The notes under the pieces: generated by a model
Told to the model about the DNA's origin: nothing
Databases searched by the model: none
The model's input: the letters and a program-made list of their open reading frames with translations, nothing else
Shown here: piece by piece, positions 1 through 6,604 of the stretch
Position numbering within the stretch: the stretch's first letter is position 1
How the letters are laid out: every line of letters starts with the position of its first letter
Position numbers and translations under genes: made by a program
Source of the DNA: an uncultured Clostridia bacterium
GTDB taxonomy: Bacteria; Bacillota; Clostridia; Christensenellales; Borkfalkiaceae
Assembly (NCBI GenBank): GCA_944363045.1
Contig: CALVTT010000008.1
Location: forward strand, 1 to 41,256
Direction of reading: 5' to 3'
DNA length: 41,256 nt

Positions 1-584
1 GCATCGATATCCTGACAGAGGTTGAATTCGGGGTTGCCCGCGGGATAGGAGCCGCCGCCGATCCAGACGGCGGTGAGCTTTTGTGCGATGCGGGGCTCTA
101 TCTTGTAGGCTGCGGCAAGATCGGTGATGCCGCCTAAGAAACACACGAAGAGCGGGCGGCTGTCTTCCTTCATTGCCTCTTGGACGATGAACTTGGCGCC
201 TTCGCTCGGCTCGTCGCCGCGGGCGAGCTCAAACTGTGCGCCCTTCAAAAGGGGCACGTCGTCGATCTCCGCCAAAGATAAAAGGCGCTCGCCCTCTTCG
301 TAGCTCATCTGCATGGTGTTGCCGCGACGGGAGAGCATGGTCTTAAGCCCCTCGCCGAAGCGGCCCGACTCCCCTCTTGCGGCGACTTCTTCGGCAAGGC
401 GGGGGAACCATTCGAAGTGCCCCGCGATGATGCCGAGCACTTCTTCGTTGGGGGAAAGCAGATGATGCATGACGGCGTACTGGTCGTCTGCCTCGTTTTT
501 CAGGTCGCTGTGGACGATGACGCGGATGCGCTTTTCTTTGGGAATGGAAAATCCTAATTTCTGTAAGACTTCTTCGCGTTTCAT
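1..584 (-). CDS. Nucleoside hydrolase-like protein, 3' end beyond window
   Basis: The first 194 codons are present and the gene runs off the left edge. The start is ATG at 584 (MKREEVLQKLGF), preceded by a good GAGGAGA ribosome site. Near residue 22 the protein reads HSDLKNEADDQYAVMHHLL, which resembles the N-terminal aspartate cluster of inosine-uridine nucleoside N-ribohydrolases (DxDxxxDD), where aspartates hold calcium and activate water. The first two positions are HS-D rather than D-x-D, so the site is not a perfect match and the protein may belong to a divergent nucleoside-hydrolase-like family. If active it would cleave an N-glycosidic bond of ribonucleosides in the cytosol. The missing C-terminal half prevents a substrate call. 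A TATGAT -10-like box lies about 50 nt upstream without a good -35. Confidence 0.7.
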   Translation of the reverse strand, partial: MKREEVLQKLGFSIPKEKRIRVIVHSDLKNEADDQYAVMHHLLSPNEEVLGIIAGHFEWFPRLAEEVAARGESGRFGEGLKTMLSRRGNTMQMSYEEGERLLSLAEIDDVPLLKGAQFELARGDEPSEGAKFIVQEAMKEDSRPLFVCFLGGITDLAAAYKIEPRIAQKLTAVWIGGGSYPAGNPEFNLCQDID

Positions 585-694
585 GGATGTTCTCCTCGGG
601 AGAGGTGCGGCTCCCCTCTTTTTTCTTATCATAGCAGAAAAAACTGTGAGGTTCTATCAAAATTTTTTCGTCAATGACAAGATATTTTCCTTTT

Positions 695-2458
695 TCAGCC
701 TGCGAACTGGGCGTTGTAGAGGTTTGCGTAGAAGCCGCGGCGGGCAAGCAGCTCTTCGTGCGTGCCCTGTTCGACGATGTTGCCGTGGTCGAGCACGAGG
801 ATGAGGTCGGCGTTTTGGATGGTCGAGAGGCGGTGGGCGATGACGAAGCTCGTGCGGCCCTTCGTGAGGGCGTCCATCGCCGCCTGGATGGTGCGCTCGG
901 TGCGGGTGTCGACGTTTGAAGTCGCCTCGTCCAGAATGAGCATGGGCGCATCCTCGATCATGGCGCGGGCGATGGTGACGAGCTGCTTCTGCCCGCCCGA
1001 GAGGGAATTTTCGCCGATGACCGTCTCCGCGCCCTCGGGGAGCGCCGCGACGAGATGATAGATATCGGAAGCGATGACCGCCTCTTTGATGCGCTCTTCG
1101 GGGACGCCCTGCTTGCTGTAGAGGACGTTGTCGCGCAAGCTGCCGCCGAACACCCATGCATCCTGCAACACCATGGAGAAGAGATCGCGCACGTTGGCGC
1201 GGGAGAGCGATTTGATGGAGACGCCGTCGATGAGGATATCTCCTTCGCATTCGTAAAAGCGCATCAGAAGATTGACGAGCGTCGTCTTGCCTGCGCCCGT
1301 GGGACCGACGATGGCGACCTTCTGCCCCGCTTTGACCGTCGCGGAGAAATCGCGGAGGACGGGGTGAGACGGGTCGTACCCGAAGGAGACGTGACGGAAT
1401 TCGACGGCGCCTTTCACCTCTTCGGGCGCAATGTGCGCGGCGGGCGTTTCCTGCGGCTCTTCCTCCTCTTCGAGGAATTCAAAGACGCGGCCTGCGGCGG
1501 CAGAGGCGGACTGGAACAAGTTCGCCGCCTGCCCGAGCTGCGACAAGGGAGACTGGAAGAGGTTGATGTAGAGAAGAAAGGCGGCAAGATCGCCGAGCGT
1601 TGCCCCGCCGCGCGCCATCAGGATGCCCCCTACCACGCAGATGGCGACATAGCCGAGCTTGGAGATGAAGGTCGTCAGGGGATGGGCGATCGCCGAGATG
1701 ACGTTGGCGCGGTACATGGAAGCGCGGAGGCGTTCGTTGCCCTGTTCGAAGCTTTGAAGGGCGCGCTCCTCGGCGCCGTAAGCGCGGATGAGTTCGAGCG
1801 AGGAGTAGTATTCCTCCGCACAGCCGTTGAGCGCTCCGAGCCGCTGCTGCTGGGCGCGGAAGTACTTCTGCGAGCGGCGCACGATGAAGGCGATGACAAG
1901 GAGAGAGAAGGGAACGGTCGCAAAGGCGGTGAGCGTCATCCACGGGTCGGTGAGGAACATCATGACGATGACGACGACGAGCTGCACCGCCGCCGTGAGC
2001 GACGTGCTCAGCGAGCTTGCCATAGACTGGGCGACGGTATCGACGTCGTTGGTGACGCGGGAGAGCGTATCGCCCAGAGCGTGGCCGTCAAAATAGCGCA
2101 TGGGGAGCTTGCTTATCTTTTGGGAGATGTCCGTGCGCAAGCGGTAGGCGACGCTCTGATTGATGCCCGCCATGAGGTACGCTTGCAGATAGGTGCAGAG
2201 CGCGGAGCCAAGATACATACCCGCGAGCGTGAGCCCGAGGCGCAGGATGACGTCCATATCGATGACCTCTGCCATCGCAAGCGAGCCCGACGCCTGACGT
2301 GAGGCCGCCTCGATATAGTCGGTGAGTTCCTTTAAGAAGGTGGTGGCAAAGACGGTGAGAAAGACGCCCGCGATGCTCAAGACGAGCACGGCGGCAAGCC
2401 CTATGAGATGGCGCTTGCAGTAGTGAAGGAGTTTTGTAAGGGGCGATGCGTTGTTCAT
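695..2458 (-). CDS. ABC exporter subunit with canonical ATP site (heterodimer partner)
   Basis: A 587-residue fused transmembrane plus ATPase exporter half (type IV, MDR/LmrCD-like). The first ~330 residues hold the membrane helices. The ATPase domain has Walker A (GPTGAGKTT), signature LSGGQKQ, Walker B followed by the catalytic Glu (LILDEATSNVD) and a switch His (IAHRLST), so its own Walker/Glu/His set is complete. It lies 138 bp downstream of a second exporter half (2597-4324) whose Walker B Glu and switch His are replaced, the pattern of heterodimeric exporters with one consensus and one degenerate ATP site. The two are probably one operon controlled by the divergent TetR gene. The substrate cannot be read from sequence; drugs, lipids or peptides are typical for the family. 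Confidence 0.93.
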   Translation of the reverse strand: MNNASPLTKLLHYCKRHLIGLAAVLVLSIAGVFLTVFATTFLKELTDYIEAASRQASGSLAMAEVIDMDVILRLGLTLAGMYLGSALCTYLQAYLMAGINQSVAYRLRTDISQKISKLPMRYFDGHALGDTLSRVTNDVDTVAQSMASSLSTSLTAAVQLVVVIVMMFLTDPWMTLTAFATVPFSLLVIAFIVRRSQKYFRAQQQRLGALNGCAEEYYSSLELIRAYGAEERALQSFEQGNERLRASMYRANVISAIAHPLTTFISKLGYVAICVVGGILMARGGATLGDLAAFLLYINLFQSPLSQLGQAANLFQSASAAAGRVFEFLEEEEEPQETPAAHIAPEEVKGAVEFRHVSFGYDPSHPVLRDFSATVKAGQKVAIVGPTGAGKTTLVNLLMRFYECEGDILIDGVSIKSLSRANVRDLFSMVLQDAWVFGGSLRDNVLYSKQGVPEERIKEAVIASDIYHLVAALPEGAETVIGENSLSGGQKQLVTIARAMIEDAPMLILDEATSNVDTRTERTIQAAMDALTKGRTSFVIAHRLSTIQNADLILVLDHGNIVEQGTHEELLARRGFYANLYNAQFAG

Positions 2459-2496
2459 AATGTTTCTCCTCTATGGATACAAAGGTAAAAAAGTTC

Positions 2497-2587
2497 CGCG
2501 TCAGACAAGGAGTGCGAGGAAAACTTGAGGGAGCTTACTAAGGCGTAAGTGACCGAAAGTTGCCGCAGCACGACACCGTATGACGCG
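2497..2587. repeat. Structured hairpin repeat, copy 1
   Basis: About 90 bp between the two ABC genes fold into a multi-stem hairpin: outer stem CGCGTCA/TGACGCG, then the motif AGACAAGG, then stems GTGC/GCAC, AACTT/AAGTT and CTTAC/GTAAG. Copies at 10591 and 14725 (minus strand) keep AGACAAGG and the GTAT before the closing outer stem, while the stems change with compensation. Its function is unknown; it could be an RNA element or a hairpin-type mobile repeat. Confidence 0.8.
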
Positions 2588-2596
2588 AGAAATCTT

Positions 2597-4324
2597 TTAC
2601 CGGCCCATTTCCTCCTGAGAGAGTTGAGATTCTGCTATCTCGCGGTAGGCGGGACAATTCTTCAAAAGTTCCTCGTGGGTGCCGGCACCCGCCATTTTGC
2701 CGTGGTCGAGGACGACGATGACATCGGCATCGCGCACGGTGGAGATGCGCTGGGCGACGATGACTTTGGTGACGGCGGGAAGGCGCTCTTTGAGATTGCG
2801 GCGCACTTTGGCGTCCGTTGCGAAGTCGAGGGCGGAGAAGCTGTCGTCAAAGAGCACGACGGGCGGCTTCTTCGCGATGGCGCGGGCGATGGAGAGGCGC
2901 TGGCGTTGGCCGCCCGAGAAGTTGCGCCCGCCCTGTGCGACCTCGGCGGAGAGCCCGCCCTTTTCGGCGATGAATTCGGCGGCGCAGGCGGTCTCGGCGG
3001 CTTCATTGAGGGCGGAGGCAGGGAGAGAGGGCTCTGTAAAGGCGATATTTTCGCCGACGGTGCCCGCAAGCAGCACGCTCTTTTGCGGGGCGTAGCCGAG
3101 GCTTTGGCGCAGCGCCCCCTGCGGCACGCCGCGAACATCTCTGCCCCCGACGAGCACTTCGCCCGTATCGGCATCGAGAAAGCGCAGGATGAGTTTTAGA
3201 AGCGTCGTCTTGCCCGCGCCCGTGCCGCCCACGACGGCGAGCGTCTGCCCCCGCTCCACGCGGAAAGAAACGCCGCTCAAAACGGGCGCGCCGCCGTAGC
3301 TTGCCGAGACGTTCTTCATCTCGATGGAGCCGTCCGCAAGATAGGGGGCGGGAGAGGCGGGATCGGAAAGTTCGGATGTTTCGTCGAGCACTTCCAAAAT
3401 GCGCTTTGCCGAGACCTGCGCGCGCGGCACCATGTTGAAGAGCATGATGAGCACCATGAAGGCGGTGACCACCTGCGAGGCGAGCTGGGTGAAGGAGAAC
3501 ATCTCGGGGAAGAAGGCGGCGTTGCTGTCGCGCACGATGATGAAGCACCCCAGCCAATAGATGGCGAGCGTCAAGCCGTTGAAGATGAGCAGCATCAGGG
3601 GGTTCATCAGCGCCATCGCGCGGCCTGCAAAGGTGTTGTGGCGCTTTAAGGAGGCGCTCACCTCCTCGAAGCGGGCGCGTTCGTACTCCTCCGCGTTGTA
3701 GGCGCGCACCACGCGGATGCCCGTGAGCGTATCGCGCAGGGTGCCGTTGAGGCGGTCGGTGAGCTTTTGGATGAGCTTGAAGCGGGACAGCGTCACCATT
3801 AAGATCGCCATGATGCCCGCAAGCAGGATGACGACGGCTGCCGCCGTGACGAGGGTGAGTTCGCCGCTCGACTGTGCGATGCGCACGATCGCCATGCCCG
3901 CCATCAGCGGCGCGCCCACGCCGAGGCGCAAAGAGAGCACCATCGCGGAGACGACTTGCTGCACGTCGTTGGTGGTGCGCGTTAAGAGCGAGCCCGCGGA
4001 GAATTTGCCTGCGGCGCGGTCGGAGAGCGAGAGCACATGGGAGAACACCTCCCCTCTCAGCCGCCTGCCGAGACCCGTCGAAATGGAGGCGGAAAGGAAG
4101 GTCTCTAAAATGGTCGCAAGGACGCTCCCCGCCGCGAAGGCAAGCATGATGCCGCCCGTTATGAGGATATCGGCAGCGGGTGCGCCCGCCTGCATCTCCT
4201 CGACGATGCGCGCGGTGTAGGTGGGCATCGTTACATCGCAGAAGACTTGCAAAACGAGAAAGGCGAGCAGCAGTACGAACATGAAAACTTGCTTTTTGCT
4301 GAGATACTTGATGAGACGAAGCAT
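2597..4324 (-). CDS. ABC exporter subunit with degenerate ATP site (heterodimer partner)
   Basis: A 575-residue exporter half transporter, first gene of the operon. Hydrophobic helices fill the first ~310 residues, starting with a strongly hydrophobic segment right after the N-terminus. The ATPase domain has Walker A (GGTGAGKTT) and signature NFSGGQRQ, but Walker B reads VVLFDDSFSALD, with Asp where the catalytic Glu should be, and the switch His is Gln (VAQRIST). This is the non-catalytic partner seen in heterodimers such as LmrCD, BmrCD and TM287/288, and it matches the complete set in the 695-2458 partner. Transcription starts from a perfect TTGACA-17-TATAAT promoter at 4349-4377. The AAGGAGG site is directly before ATG 4324. 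Confidence 0.93.
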   Translation of the reverse strand: MLRLIKYLSKKQVFMFVLLLAFLVLQVFCDVTMPTYTARIVEEMQAGAPAADILITGGIMLAFAAGSVLATILETFLSASISTGLGRRLRGEVFSHVLSLSDRAAGKFSAGSLLTRTTNDVQQVVSAMVLSLRLGVGAPLMAGMAIVRIAQSSGELTLVTAAAVVILLAGIMAILMVTLSRFKLIQKLTDRLNGTLRDTLTGIRVVRAYNAEEYERARFEEVSASLKRHNTFAGRAMALMNPLMLLIFNGLTLAIYWLGCFIIVRDSNAAFFPEMFSFTQLASQVVTAFMVLIMLFNMVPRAQVSAKRILEVLDETSELSDPASPAPYLADGSIEMKNVSASYGGAPVLSGVSFRVERGQTLAVVGGTGAGKTTLLKLILRFLDADTGEVLVGGRDVRGVPQGALRQSLGYAPQKSVLLAGTVGENIAFTEPSLPASALNEAAETACAAEFIAEKGGLSAEVAQGGRNFSGGQRQRLSIARAIAKKPPVVLFDDSFSALDFATDAKVRRNLKERLPAVTKVIVAQRISTVRDADVIVVLDHGKMAGAGTHEELLKNCPAYREIAESQLSQEEMGR

Positions 4325-4348
4325 TTTTTCCTCCTTATGTTCGGCGTT

Positions 4349-4377
4349 ATTATAGCATATACTTTACAGACTGTCAA
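4349..4377 (-). promoter_or_regulatory. Sigma-A promoter of the ABC exporter operon
   Basis: On the minus strand the -35 TTGACA (4377-4372) and the -10 TATAAT (4354-4349) are separated by 17 nt, a perfect consensus. It faces the TetR promoter. A promoter this strong needs repression, which fits the divergent TetR gene. Confidence 0.9.
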
Positions 4378-4409
4378 GTATTTTTGGAAAAAATTATTGA
4401 CAGAATGTA

Positions 4410-4458
4410 ATCACATTTTGCAAAGATGCTTGTCAAACGGGATGAAATGTGATAAAAT
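4410..4458 (+). promoter_or_regulatory. TetR promoter with flanking inverted repeat
   Basis: TTGTCA (4430-4435), a 17-nt spacer and TAAAAT (4453-4458). The inverted repeat ATCACATTT (4410-4418) / AAATGTGAT (4445-4453) spans the -35 and touches the -10, a plausible TetR operator. Only 6 nt separate the -10 box from the ATG at 4465, so transcription should start at the start codon itself. Confidence 0.75.
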
Positions 4459-4464
4459 ACTGCT

Positions 4465-5085
4465 ATGAGCAAGTTTGATGAGATGCGCCAAATGCGCAAA
4501 GAGAAAATTTTGACGGAGGCGAAGAAGCTCGTTTTAGAGCAGGGCATCTTCGACGGGGCGATGAGCGAGCTCGCCGTGCGGGCGGGCATCTCCCGCCAGC
4601 GGCTCTATAACTACTATAAGAATATCGACGAGGTGCTCTCCGGCATCATGGAGGAGCTGGTGGAGAAGTCCTACCTTGCGCGCATCGCCGACGCCGCCGA
4701 GGTGGATACGCCCGAGAACCTCATCCGCTACGCCATCCTCGCCTTTAAGAACCTCTCGCCCGAGGTGCACGAGGACCTTCTGTTCATGAACCTTTACAGC
4801 GTGTACCTTGCCACCAACCAAAAAGAGAGGCAGGGCCGAGGCGAGGGGCGCATTTTGCTCTTTGAAAAGCAGATCGCGCGCGGGCAGCAAGAGGGCGTCT
4901 TCCGCCGCGATAAGGAGATGGAGGAGCTGACGGCGACCGTCTCCTTCCTGCTCGCCGCCTATACCTTCCACTGCGAGACGCTCTCGAAAGAGGGGCAGGG
5001 AAAGATGCTCTCCGAAGAGATGCTGCACCGCCTTGCCGATATGGTGCTGGGCTATTTGAAGGGCTCCCCCACCCCCGCCGTATGA
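4465..5085 (+). CDS. TetR/AcrR-family repressor
   Basis: A 206-residue protein. The N-terminal helix-turn-helix is clear (residues about 32-60: MSELAVRAGISRQRLYNYYKN, the usual region before the TetR YYxxF/K helix). The C-terminal ligand domain is diverged, as is normal for the family. It is divergent from the ABC exporter operon and probably represses it until an exporter substrate binds. The start at 4465 gives the canonical length. No ribosome site precedes it, and the -10 box ends 6 nt before the ATG, so the message is probably leaderless. The last seven residues (GSPTPAV) are encoded by the first unit of a 44-bp tandem repeat, so the present C-terminus seems to have been made by repeat insertion. 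Confidence 0.9.
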   Translation: MSKFDEMRQMRKEKILTEAKKLVLEQGIFDGAMSELAVRAGISRQRLYNYYKNIDEVLSGIMEELVEKSYLARIADAAEVDTPENLIRYAILAFKNLSPEVHEDLLFMNLYSVYLATNQKERQGRGEGRILLFEKQIARGQQEGVFRRDKEMEELTATVSFLLAAYTFHCETLSKEGQGKMLSEEMLHRLADMVLGYLKGSPTPAV

Positions 5086-5172
5086 AAAGCGACGGCGAGC
5101 GGGAGGGCTCCCCCACCCCCGCCGTATGAAAAGCGACGGCGAGCGGGAGGGCTCCCCCACCCCCGCCGTATA
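5061..5172. repeat. 44-bp tandem repeat, about 2.5 units
   Basis: Units at 5061-5104 and 5105-5148 are identical. A partial third unit (5149-5172) reads TATAAAA where the others read TATGAAAA. The first unit contains the TetR stop codon. Units are GC-rich with an internal CGCCGT...ACGGCG inverted pair. Confidence 0.95.
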
Positions 5173-5267
5173 AAACAGCGTGCAGGGGCGCAAAAACGCC
5201 AAAAACGAGCTCTTTTTGAATTAGTTTAGTTATATTTGAAATAAAACCGAAAAATTAGGCGATAATT

Positions 5268-5297
5268 TTGCAAAAAAAACAAAAATCGTGATATACT
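5268..5297 (+). promoter_or_regulatory. Possible promoter of a small transcript
   Basis: TTGCAA (5268-5273), an 18-nt spacer and TATACT (5292-5297). A second -10-like TATAAT lies at 5315-5320. A terminator follows at 5416-5442. Confidence 0.45.
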
Positions 5298-5303
5298 CCT
5301 TTG

Positions 5304-5442
5304 CTTTTATCTGATATAATAGAGCCAAGATCGGACGAGGCCGAGAGTTTCATGAAAATCAATCCCCCCTATTTTGATCATTTTTTTCGGCCCGACGATC
5401 GACAATTTAGCAAAAGGGAACGGTACACGCCGTTCCCTTTTT
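5304..5442 (+). ncRNA. Candidate small RNA or attenuated leader
   Basis: About 140 nt between a promoter-like site and a strong terminator, with no convincing coding region. Short GATC and GGCC blocks near 5330 and 5390 can pair with each other. It ends 115 nt before the His-rich NifX-type gene, so it could also be that gene's terminated leader. I do not recognise a known RNA family. Confidence 0.3.
5416..5442 (+). terminator. Rho-independent terminator
   Basis: GGGAACGG / CCGTTCCC with a 6-nt loop followed by five T residues. Confidence 0.85.
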
Positions 5443-5556
5443 GGTTGGAAAATTTTGCGCCCGCGCCTTCTGCGCAGGAAAAGTTTTAAGCAGCGTGTTT
5501 ATTTTGGGGCGCGCGGGGGTATGAAAGAGATAGAAAAAACTTTGAGAGGTTTTGTT

Positions 5557-6054
5557 ATGAAAATTGCGGTGACGTATGAAAACGGCGAAGTGTTCCCCCA
5601 CTTCGGGCACACGGAGGCCTTCAAGGTGTATGATGCCGAGAACGGGAAGATCGTAAAGAGCGAAGTCGTTCCCACCGAGGGCAGCGGGCACAGCGCGCTC
5701 GCGGGCTTTTTGCAGGCGCGGGGCGTTGAAAAGCTCATCTGCGGCGGCATCGGCATGGGCGCTAAGATGGCGCTCAAAGAGGCGGGCATCGAGGTCTTCG
5801 GCGGCGCCGCGGGCAATGCCGACGAGGCGGTTGAAGCGCTTTTACAGGGCACGCTCGCCTATGACAACGAGGCGGTCTGCTCCCACCACGGCGAGGGCCA
5901 CGGCGAAGGGCACGAGTGCGGCGGTCACGGGCACGGCGAGGGCGGTCATAACGAGCACTGCGGCGGTCACGAGCACGGCGAGGGCGGTCATAACGAGCAC
6001 TGCGGCGGTCACGAGCACGGCGAGGGGCACGAGTGCGGACACCACTGCGGATAA
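5557..6054 (+). CDS. NifX/NifB-type iron-molybdenum-cofactor-binding-like protein with His/Cys-rich tail
   Basis: A 165-residue protein. Residues 1-105 match the dinitrogenase FeMo-cofactor-binding fold (MKIAVTYENGEVFPHFGHTEAF, later KLICGGIGMGAKMAL), found in small stand-alone proteins that hold metal clusters. The start ATG 5557 has GAGAGG 8 nt upstream and gives the canonical MKIAV N-terminus; an in-frame ATG at 5521 would add 12 unlikely residues. From residue ~110 the tail is almost only G, H, E, C and N, in 14-residue repeats (GHNEHCGGHEHGEG), a probable Ni, Zn, Co or Fe storage tail. No nitrogenase genes are nearby, so a general metal-cluster role is likelier than nitrogen fixation. 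Confidence 0.85.
   Translation: MKIAVTYENGEVFPHFGHTEAFKVYDAENGKIVKSEVVPTEGSGHSALAGFLQARGVEKLICGGIGMGAKMALKEAGIEVFGGAAGNADEAVEALLQGTLAYDNEAVCSHHGEGHGEGHECGGHGHGEGGHNEHCGGHEHGEGGHNEHCGGHEHGEGHECGHHCG
5923..6027. repeat. In-frame 42-bp repeats coding the metal-binding tail
   Basis: A 21-bp half unit (5923-5943) followed by two near-identical 42-bp units (5944-5985, 5986-6027). Each adds 14 residues with four His and one Cys. Such repeats can change copy number by slippage. Confidence 0.9.
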
Positions 6055-6093
6055 GTACCTTTTTTAACCGCAAAATATCACATTGTAAGCGAA

Positions 6094-6445
6094 AAGCCGG
6101 GGCGGTGCTGGAGGCGACCCCCAAGTTTGAGAGCATCCCCAACAATGCGGAGTCCCTCCGCGCCGAAAAGGACAGGCTGCTCGTGGCGGTGGGCATCGTC
6201 ACCAACGCCGTGCTCGACTGCGGCCTCGACAACAACGACGTGCTCAGTATGCGCACCCTCTATATCCGCAAGGCGGAGGACTGCCGCTCCGTCAAGGACG
6301 TCGTTCACCTGCGCTTTAACATATCGTCGATATTTCCGAACTTTTGGGCTTTTCTTCGCAGAGCTACTTTCAGAAGGTCTTTAAGCAGATCACGGGCATG
6401 ACGCCCAAAGAATTCCGCGAAAAGGAGCTGAAAACGGGCGAATAG
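6094..6445 (+). pseudogene. AraC-family regulator remnant
   Basis: Two pieces of an AraC-type regulator in different frames. The first (about 6103-6320) reads EATPKFESIPNNAESLRAEK then VGIVTNAVLDCGLDNNDVLS, like the middle region of two-domain AraC proteins. The second (about 6323-6445) reads IVDISELLGFSSQSYFQKVF then KQITGMTPKEFRE and stops, a typical AraC second helix-turn-helix. The sequence between them, including the first helix-turn-helix, is missing, the frame shifts at the junction near 6320, and no start codon or ribosome site is evident. The gene is decayed and unlikely to make a working protein. Confidence 0.8.
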
Positions 6446-6465
6446 ACGATCTGAAAGGCATGAAG

Positions 6466-6489
6466 GCCTTGCCGCCACGGCGGCAAGGC
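6466..6489. terminator. Strong hairpin at the end of the sugar operon
   Basis: GCCTTGCCGCC / GGCGGCAAGGC with a 2-nt loop. There is no T tract on either side, so it may instead be an RNA 3'-end stabiliser or repeat. Confidence 0.5.
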
Positions 6490-6513
6490 GTGAGGCTAAG
6501 CTCTATACAAAAG

Positions 6514-6546
6514 GGCGCGCCGCCCGCAAACTGCGGGCGGCGCGCC
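6514..6546. terminator. Very stable 15-bp hairpin
   Basis: GGCGCGCCGCCCGCA / TGCGGGCGGCGCGCC around AAC. AAAAG flanks it on the left, giving CTTTT after the hairpin on the minus strand, so it can terminate the xylulokinase transcript. Confidence 0.65.
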
Positions 6547-6568
6547 GTCATATGATCTTTCATAAAGC

Positions 6569-6596
6569 GAGGGCGCATCAAAACGGATGCACCCTC
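6569..6596 (-). terminator. Hairpin directly after the xylulokinase stop
   Basis: GAGGGTGCATC / GATGCGCCCTC with one mismatch, followed on the minus strand by GCTTTATG. It is the first of three hairpins in 130 bp downstream of the stop codon. Confidence 0.6.
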
Positions 6597-6604
6597 GCCG
6601 CCTT

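Noticed and set aside
1055..2302. Long plus-strand frames opposite ABC, DUF2264 and isomerase genes
   Set aside because: They are antisense shadows of GC-rich genes, with Arg/Asp/Gly-rich low-complexity text and no ribosome sites.
5301..5489. A 62-codon frame across the promoter-terminator region
   Set aside because: It has no ribosome site, and its second half is translated from the terminator hairpin.
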